This document shows, one piece after another, positions 57,248 to 64,000 of a DNA stretch of 64,000 nucleotides. A program made the translations under genes and the position numbers. Origin of the DNA: Leptobrachium leishanense (Eukaryota; Chordata; Amphibia; Anura; Megophryidae); contig CM019063.1 of assembly GCA_009667805.1 (NCBI GenBank), positions 408,276,959 through 408,340,958 on the forward strand, in the 5' to 3' direction. The notes below the pieces were generated by a model. The model searched no databases. It saw only the letters and a list, made by a program, of their open reading frames with translations, and had not been told where the DNA came from. How positions within the stretch are numbered: position 1 is the stretch's first letter; the number at the start of each line of letters is the position of its first letter.

Positions 57248-57639
57248 TGACAATCAATCTTTTTTTTTTTTACCTCCAAGGGTCACTGGCTGTTCCAGTC
57301 TCCCATTCTTACTAGAGACCTCTTTGTGTGGAGCTACCTGAAGGAACAAGTGTACCATAACAGGACCCATATGTTTAACACCTCAGCGGATAATATTAGG
57401 AATGAGATCCAAAATATTGATGCAATATTGAGATATGTCCGCAACAACAAGCTGCGCCGCATCGTCAGAAGCCTAACAGAAGCAGCAGCCAATTCCAGCA
57501 CTTGCTGTGATGGCACGTGCTTAACAAAAGAGGTTGTGTATTTCCTAAATTCTCATAAATTTCTAGTAATGTGTTAAAGATTAATAACAAAAACTTTGGG
57601 TTCAGGTTAGAGTGTGTGTGTGTGTATTTCTCTATATGG

Positions 57640-58750
57640 GCTGTCAATCCTAGTTCCATAGCACAATCTGTTCTATTCCTATCCTGTCATTACAAAGCCA
57701 ATTGACAGCTTTACATCTTGTTCTAAGCTTTTGGTGTGTTGCTTTTTCTAGGCTTGCCTTTTGGCCCTAATTTCAAAAGCCATTAATCTTATTTGAAACG
57801 AATTGTTAAAAACAAGCTGGTGTTTCACAGTTGAGAGATTTTATAGGTTTTCAGATGAATTACATCTTGCGAAGTTGTTTTGGGACTTAAAGTGGAAAAA
57901 AGCATTGGAGTAACTTGTAAATGGAAGGAAGCTTTGTATGATAACTGTGCACTCAGTGCGATTTTCTTTGGCTAATAGCGTGATTGACAGACGTGATTAA
58001 CCCAGCGAGCCATGATCGCGTCTAAGACCTGAAAATGCATTGCCAACACTGACTGAGAGAAGCAAACATGGATTTATCAGCAGAAAGTGTGTTTTGTATT
58101 ATCTGCTTGAGATAAGAGCCCGAGTCCTCCTTGCAACTTCTTAACACCCGTAAATGGAAAAGCATCCAGTCCATTTATTTTGATATACCTATTTACAGCA
58201 ACATTTCTAAATGCTGCGTTACAAAAACACATTAGAACAAGTGCGAAAAGGGCATTCACAGAGAAGGCTGTTAAACATGTGCACGATTTTTTGATTGACC
58301 TTGAAAGGTAAAATAATTATTCCAAAGAATCAATGCAATGTTTATGAGGCTGAGACTTCACATAAAGCACCTTTATTACAGTACAGCTAGTAATAAAACC
58401 AGTGTTACCATAAAAGAAAGTGCACAGGAATGTGTTATGTCTGTCTTTAAAGATATCACTCCAACATTACATTTTCTGGTAATTTCAATATAATTTCTTT
58501 AAGTAACAACGTGGTTTGCCTTGAACTCTTTTTCTACTTAAAGGAAGAATACTCTCACAGATCCCCCTTGGTCTATGATCGTGGTCCCTGTATACAGTAT
58601 ACTATCAACTCCTCTGATCCTCAGATGGTCGGTAAAGTGATTTATCCTCAGGGAATCAAGTGATACATAACCAGTAAGGGTTAACAGACACCAGAATATT
58701 TTAACAGACTTGGATGGTGGAACAGGGATCTTAGTACCAGTCAGATGTGT
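57640..58750. promoter_or_regulatory. Candidate conserved non-coding region
   Basis: About 1.1 kb without repeat ends. Contains an exact TGATTGACAG at 57,981-57,990, with GTGATTAACC close by and GATTGACC at about 58,294. GT microsatellite just before it at 57,610-57,626. The short minus frames have no motif. Regulatory role is a guess from motifs and texture. Confidence 0.35.
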
Positions 58751-59134
58751 GCCAATATAGATACCCAGAGCAGAATCACTAGTACTTGCCAAGTCGTTAC
58801 ATAGAGCAGGGTTGTCAGTCAATGCCAGGTTGGTACACAGAGCGGGTTCATCAGAGAATGCAAGGTTGGTACACAGAGCAGGGTTGCCAGGAAATGCCAG
58901 GTCGATTAGACAATAAAGCCAATAATACTGAAAGTGCTGAGGGTAGTGAATACCACTTCAGGGCACAGGAGTAAGTGAGATGCTGGGCTTTAAACTTGGT
59001 GGGCGCTGTGTCATCAAGCAATGCCCCGCCTGCTGGCATCTCACGTGACCGCAGGACCCCTGTCCTTCACTCGGCGCCTGGCCAGTGAGCAGGAAGGTGC
59101 CGGGAGTCGGGTACTATCGGCGTGGGACGTGACA
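58751..59134 (-). mobile_element. Possible gypsy-type LTR fragment
   Basis: On the minus strand it begins TGTCACGTCCCACGCC at 59,134. The first ten bases match the LTR start at 62,038. The body is GC-richer than its surroundings. It includes the 36-bp tandem repeat at 58,800. No second LTR or coding region is seen. Confidence 0.4.
58800..58907 (+). repeat. 36-bp tandem repeat, three units
   Basis: Units starting at 58,800, 58,836 and 58,872, each CAnAGAGCrGGTT...AATGCnAGGT. The overlapping 62-codon frame simply reflects the 12-codon period. Confidence 0.9.
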
Positions 59135-60332
59135 AGTACTTTAGGCTAGAACAGGATGTTGGGTGGACCCATGGGCAGGAGAGATGGGTTGTACTAATTA
59201 GCCAGATGATAGCAGAAGCTGTCGCTCTGTTTGTGTGTGCATGTCTAGCACAAACACAGTCAGATGCTTCAACATTGAGAGCCATTGTATGATCAACATT
59301 GCAAAATCTGTGCAAAGGAGAACATGACCTCAGAAGGCTGTCCAGCAGGGGTTGACAAAGGGAAACCCTCCACTGGAAAGCTATACAGCCTGGAGGAAGT
59401 GAGGGAGGGATTCTCGACACACCATGACAATTTAAGTTTAATGTAATGGTCATGGTGCTTAGATTATCCATTTCAGAAATTTTTAATCTTGGGAAGAACA
59501 CTGAGATTCATAGTTTCTAAATGGTTTGTTATTAGTGATTTTCAGAGCAGCACAGGATCATTTGATTGCATATCTTTAAAGGTTGTGCACAGCACTGCTG
59601 ACAACAAAACTTGCAATGTCTAATTTCACTCTATTATAAAAATGGTCTTGGGGCTAGACTACATATAGTACATTCACCCTGAGGAACCAGCAGTTTTCCT
59701 TTGGTACTGGATAGTAAAGATAGCACTTGCTGTAGGCCATAAGTGACAACCTGAGTTTGCTGATAATAAAGAATATTCTTATTTTCCCCCCTTAATAGTC
59801 CCTCTTCCTGTTACTGAATCTGATGCTGCTGTAACTTATGTTTCTATATCTTGAGCTGGTTTTTAATATTCTAATCTCAACCTCTTCAATAGAAGTAAAT
59901 ATGCCAAAATGAACATGTTCATACTTGATTGAAAAATAGTTCCCTTTAATTGTGCATAAATGAACAGAGGCTGCTGACAGTACACATGTTCTGTAACGCC
60001 TATGAAAAAGGATGTATTGGAGATGCATGAGGAAGCGCAGGTTCAATCCATCGGCTGCCTTTCTGAGAATGCACACTATGGCAGGTGGTCTCAGGCAGGG
60101 TGATGTTGAAACGCTTTCTGTGTGCTGCCATCACTAGTGAAGGATCTGGTGACCGGCAGCCGGGAAATTAAAAAATCCTGGCTGCTAGTGACGTTTGGTG
60201 TGAAGGAAACTCCACTACTTCGCCCAGTGTTTCTGCCAGATTGGGACAACACTGGAATGTGGGAGATGGAGAGCGCTCCTCACATCCTGACCACTTTAAA
60301 ACTATAGAGTGGTCAGGATGAGTAGTGTCCTT
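59135..60332. other. No clear feature; one small hairpin
   Basis: Unique-looking DNA. CATCCTGACCACT and AGTGGTCAGGATG form a 13-bp stem at 60,283-60,320. The frame 59,501-59,067 on the minus strand has no recognised domain. Confidence 0.45.
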
Positions 60333-60538
60333 TTAACCCCTTAGGGATCCATGACGTACAGGGTACGTCTTGGAAAAAAAGCCTGTTTAAGGACCAAGGA
60401 CGTACCCTGCACCCCCTTCAGAGAGCCTCCCCTGCCTTTGGACCCCTCTCCTTCCTGATCGGCCAGGAGTTTTAAAAATAAAGAGAGGCATCACTGGAAA
60501 GGACACAGTCTGCAATTTCCAGAGATGCCTTTCTTTAA
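60333..60538. mobile_element. TTAA-bounded fragment (TTAACCCCTTAGG type)
   Basis: TTAA at 60,333-60,336 followed by CCCCTTAGGGATCCATGACG, and TTAA at 60,535-60,538 followed by CCCCTTAGGTGCC. GACGTACAGGGTACGTC is a palindrome. The type resembles other TTAA-flanked elements here but shows no inverse end, so boundaries are tentative. Confidence 0.4.
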
Positions 60539-61140
60539 CCCCTTAGGTGCCAAAACGCAATTCGGCGCCTATTGGCACCGGATTGCGGTCCGCTCTAATT
60601 CAAGCGCGCACTGAAAGAAATGACACAGACTCGCTGGATAGTAGTCTATGTAGTCTTTCTCGGATAAAGCCGAGCAAGTTCTCTTTTTAATTGAAGAATG
60701 ATACATGCTTTATACCACTTTAGTACGTAAGCGGAAACGGGTGTTAACTAGTATTTTAATAATCATCAGCAGTAAAATTGCAAACACATACTGATTAAAT
60801 CATAAAAACGAAAATAAAATATCAGCTTTTTCCAAATGTCAAGATATTTTACGTCGTTGTCAAATGTCAGCCTTTTTGATCATCAGGGTGTAGCCACTTC
60901 GGATATAGTATGTTCAGGATGTCCCGCACTCTTTCTCCTTGTACCAAAAAGAGGAACTGCATGACTTGTGGTTTAGCCATCAGCGGAAATAGCGAGTTAA
61001 GCAAAATACAATTTGATTCTCCCTGAAAATACAGGTTATTAATTTCATCTCTTAAAGCCGTACTAACATATCTAAATAAATTAGCATTTTTCTAAGCTTT
61101 TCACTATTATTAAAACAGATATATATTTCTTGTCCATAAC
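60539..61140. other. Small hairpin then unique DNA
   Basis: GGTGCCAAAACGC...TTGGCACC forms a stem at 60,547-60,580. The rest is AT-rich without features. Confidence 0.4.
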
Positions 61141-61394
61141 AATGGAGTTGGCTGACATCTTGGTTGTCGGCCAAGCCTCCGAGGCCCCACCCATGGACTC
61201 CGTCCCAATATGCACATTGACGTCAGTCAGTTAACCCTCTAGCTGCCAAGTGCAGATAGGAGGGTCATGACCATGTTTGATGGGAATTTTTTTTTTTAAA
61301 GATTTTCGTCTGGGTTGTGTAATAAAACAGGACTTCAGATCGCATTTAAACATGATGAGCACAAATGTGGTGAAATGGTTCAGTAGTGAAGGGG
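61141..61394 (-). mobile_element. TTAA hairpin element, internally deleted old copy
   Basis: GTTGTCGGCCAAGCCTCCG, TGACGTCAGTCAGTTAACCC, TAGCTGCCAAG and TTTAAACATGATGAGCA appear in the order of the inverse element at 62,489, ending AAGGGG and TTAA at 61,395-61,398. The outer GC-rich half and most of the AT-rich centre are gone. Confidence 0.7.
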
Positions 61395-61398
61395 TTAA

Positions 61399-62037
61399 AA
61401 AGCACAAGAACTTGTAAACATTGGGTTTTTCTAAACTCAGGACAAAATTTAGAAAATATTTAGCTGGGGTCTTTGACTGTTGCAGATTTAGGGGTTTGAC
61501 CAAGTTTTTAATTTTTTTTCCATCATATTTCATAAATAATTTTTTTATAGTAAATTGTCGCGTGATGAAACGGCCACCCCAAAGTTTATTTGCATTTATT
61601 TTTCATTACAGTTTATTGTCTCTATATATAGTGTAGAGTGTTGTGTGATGTGCTATGCTGTTGTCAAAGTATGTATCTGTATGTTACAGTTAAAATTTGT
61701 TATATTTTGCACTCACAAAACAGTAGGAGAGGACCCTGCTCAAGAGCTTGCAATCTAAACTTTTGTCTGATTCCACCCCCCTGTAAGAAATGGATTCCTT
61801 TGTCTTCACATGCTCCCATCAACCCACACCTTCATCCAGCAACAAGTCAATCACATGATTGTTATCTGACTCCAGCCATTGTTCCACAGCTGGGCGTGTT
61901 TCCATTGTTTCTGTACCTGAAAACCTGTAAATAAAGCATTCTACATTTGGTGTTCCATCTGCAAAGACTTCTCTCGCAGTTTATGTGTCAGCTATTCTGT
62001 GTGTGCGTACGATCACCTCCTAATTTCAGCAGAAAAG
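61399..62037. other. No clear gene; end of a dispersed repeat
   Basis: AAGAGCTTGCAATCTAAAC near 61,741 matches the end of the repeat at 53,345. Frames at 61,421-61,934 have no motif. Confidence 0.4.
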
Positions 62038-62159
62038 TGTCACGTCCTGGGTCTTTGGCGCCCTCTCTGGCTTCTATGGATATTGCATCCAAGTTCTGGA
62101 CCTTTGGTTCACGTTCAAGTCTGGACCTCACCTGGACTCAATTGTTTAAGTGGACTCTG

Positions 62160-62167
62160 TATATAAG
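62160..62167 (+). promoter_or_regulatory. LTR TATA box
   Basis: TATATAAG about 120 bp after the LTR start, in the right place for a U3 promoter. Confidence 0.5.
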
Positions 62168-62488
62168 CAGGCATCGCCCAAAGAAGGGCGCTGCCTCATT
62201 TTGGTATTCACTCTGATCCTAGCCTCCAGTTTATCCTTGTTCTCAGTCTGATCCATGTTCTCAGTTTGTTCTGTATTCCTAGTCTTGATTCAAGCCTCAC
62301 TGTGATTCTAGCTTCATTCTGATCCTGATCCTGCTTCAGTGTACTCAGCTCATGCATTCATGTTCAGGTCTGTCTTGCTTAGGTGATGTTTGCATTTAAT
62401 ATATCCTTTCTTAGTTCTTCTGTCTATATTCAGGTCTATGTTCTTGGTTCAAGTTCATGTCTGATATTTATGTTTTCTCTAGTTTTAA

Positions 62489-63709
62489 CCACTTGAATGC
62501 GGAGGACGCGCTCAGCGCGTCCTCCGCATTACCGCTGGTATGCGGAGGACGCGCTGAGCGTGTCCTCCCATTGGGGTCAGCGTTCGGCCGAGTTCCGGCC
62601 GATCGCTGGCCCCTCCGGTGCGGGCTGACATCCTCGATGTCAGCCCGGCATCCGGAACCGCCGCCGCTGGAATTAGGTGTCATCGCGGCAGCGCGATGAC
62701 ACCTAATTCAGGTGCCCCCCCGCATGTGCGGAGGAGGCGCCTGAAAGGGAGTGGGGGGAGGTCCTTCGGACCTCTCTCCCTCCCAATCGGCGGCGTTGCG
62801 GGGGTTAACCCAGGCATCATTTGGAAGGGCACAGCCTGCCCTTCCAAATGGTGCCTGGCATTAACCCCTGGGGAGCTGGATCGCGAATCGGCGCTGAAAA
62901 GCGCCGGTTCGCGATCCTTTCCCGGAGCTGGCCGACATCCAAGATGTCGGCCAAGCCTCCGGGAACTCCCCCTGAGGACTGGCGTCATCGTGCGTAGCAC
63001 GATGACGCCAGTCCTAGAGTTAACCCCTAACTGCCACCAACGGTGGAGATAGGGAGTTCATTGGAACTCCCTATCTCCCGATCCGTGGCAGCTAGGGGTT
63101 AATGTTTGGTATGGTTGGATCGGCCAGAGCATGGCCGTTCCAACGATACCAAACACAAAAGTGAAAAAGTTTTTAAAAAAAAATAAAAATTAAAATTAAA
63201 AATAAAAATATATTTTAAAAAAATATATATATTTTTTTCTTTTTTTTGGTTTGTTAGTGTAGCAATATTGTTCCCATTTCAATTGTAATGTGAACAATGA
63301 TGCTGCACTAACGATTTTTGTATGTGGTGTGTTTGTTAAAAATCGCGTAATTTTCCCCCAAAAAAAATGTAACGAGACCCCATCTCTAATTTTTTTAACA
63401 AGCGCACCCCATACAAAATATAACCGCAATTGCTCGCATGTTAAAATGTGAAAAAAAACACTTTACACGTTGTAAATTATTGAAAATACATATTTTATTG
63501 CATTTTTTGTTATAATATACAGACATGACATAACGTATACACATAATAATGACATATTATGAATCTACCGAGTCTGACGGAAAGAACGATATATAATATG
63601 TCTGGGTAATATACTAAAATAAGCCTTCAAAACACGTTTAAACATGATGAGCAAAACCGGTAAAAATGACCTCAGCACAGAGGCGGGAAAAGCCTCAGCA
63701 GCGAAAGGG
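62489..63709 (-). mobile_element. TTAA hairpin element, copy inside the LTR
   Basis: TTAA at 62,485-62,488 and 63,710-63,713. It is the inverse of 19,682-20,904, with almost equal length (1,221 against 1,223 bp) and the same chain of hairpins. It begins CCACTTGAATGCGGAGGACG and ends CTCAGCAGCGAAAGGG. Frames of 71-144 codons on both strands (62,457-63,052) come from the palindromic GC-rich part. Confidence 0.92.
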
Positions 63710-64000
63710 TTAATCCGGTTTGTGTTCTTGCTTATGTTGCTCTAGTATTTAGCCCTCTCATGTTGTTGCTTTTTGATTAGCTATCTGTTTCATGCATTTC
63801 GTTCTGATCTGGTTCTATGTTTTGGTATTTGTATCTCCAGTATTTTAGTTTATTTCTAGTGCTCAGGTCTTTAGTTTCATGTGTGTTTTTCTTGATCCTT
63901 GCTGTTTATATACTTTGCTGTTGTAAATAAATCCCTTGTTTTTGTTTATACATTCATGGGTCATGTTTGTTAACTGCTCAAGTAGCTCACACCCCTTCTG

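Larger units (their letters stand above)
55393..57600 (+). pseudogene. Mariner-type (DDE_3) transposase relic, split by an insertion
   Basis: CAGGGTGATTCATATAGACC at 55,394 looks like the left tip of a mariner-type element. The segment 55,490-55,600 reads GYFQQNGETCHTSCGSMATI, matching the second-Asp region (FQQDGAxxHT...SM) of these transposases with the Asp replaced by Asn. The next part appears only at 57,273: SKGHWLFQSPILTRDLFVW, then SYLKEQVYHN and NIRNEIQNI, matching the third-acidic region (SPDLTPLDFFLWGYLK). The 83-codon frame 57,326-57,577 belongs to it. The first half of the protein is missing. Between the two segments lies about 1.67 kb of foreign sequence, with GACAATC on each side (55,588-55,594 and 57,248-57,254). 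Confidence 0.7.
62038..64000 (+). mobile_element. Gypsy-type LTR, interrupted by a TTAA element
   Basis: Begins TGTCACGTCCTGGG. TATA box TATATAAG at 62,160-62,167, followed by GGCGCTGCCTCATTTTGG and a T/C-rich leader. After the TTAA insert the sequence continues and has a poly(A) signal AATAAA at 63,926-63,931. Without the insert about 730 bp are visible, reasonable for an LTR. Its 3' end is not defined within the window, so solo LTR or full element cannot be told. No coding region is in view. Confidence 0.6.

Overview
This is AT-rich, intron/intergenic-type vertebrate DNA, most likely from a frog or another amphibian. I infer this from the kinds and density of repeats: decayed BED-finger hAT transposons, TTAA-flanked hairpin elements, Tc1 and mariner relics, tRNA-derived SINEs sharing a tail with a CR1/L2-like LINE, L1-like fragments, and gypsy-type LTRs starting TGTCACGTCC. 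No intact host protein gene is visible. The best host candidate is a small possible terminal exon near 34.26 kb; three stretches of unique sequence look like candidate regulatory DNA.

Layout. 1-4174: a hAT element on the minus strand (copy A), cut by the window start. 4.4-13 kb: small inverted-repeat elements (Harbinger-like CAGGGTTATT family, GGCTRGGGTCAGAC family, hAT MITEs), a long-arm inverted repeat at 5.57/8.06 kb, and a SINE split by a MITE. 13.2 kb: a TTAA-flanked MITE. 16-19 kb: a TA-flanked element holding an LTR-like stretch and a LINE 3' end. 19.1-22.1 kb: an inverted-arm element containing a TTAA element inserted into an older copy of itself. 22,236-26,911: a complete but decayed hAT element (copy B) with 8-bp target duplications. 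27-30 kb: three palindromic MITEs. 30.6-31.5 kb: an L1-like 3' end. 32.7-34.7 kb: low-repeat DNA with two exact TGATTGACAG sites and the possible exon. 35-42 kb: more MITEs, a LINE tail and a SINE. 43.86-46.92 kb: a 3-kb minisatellite whose forward frames are all open. 47.3-51 kb: a Harbinger-like element, then a hAT element into which a Tc1 element has inserted. 52.7-55.4 kb: an inverted-end element with a nested fold-back. 55.4-57.6 kb: a mariner-type transposase relic split by an insertion carrying a 760-bp palindrome. 57.6-58.7 kb: unique DNA with a third TGATTGACAG. 59-64 kb: LTR sequence and further TTAA elements, one inserted in an LTR.

The genes here do not act together; nearly every feature is a mobile element at some stage of decay. 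What the window offers is a layered history: Tc1 into hAT, MITE into SINE, TTAA element into its own kind and into an LTR, and a palindrome-bearing element into a transposase. The points most worth following are the TTAA element built from a chain of hairpins, the long palindrome, the three-frame-open minisatellite, the SINE/LINE shared tail, hammerhead-like RNA motifs, and the recurring PBX/MEIS-type decamer.
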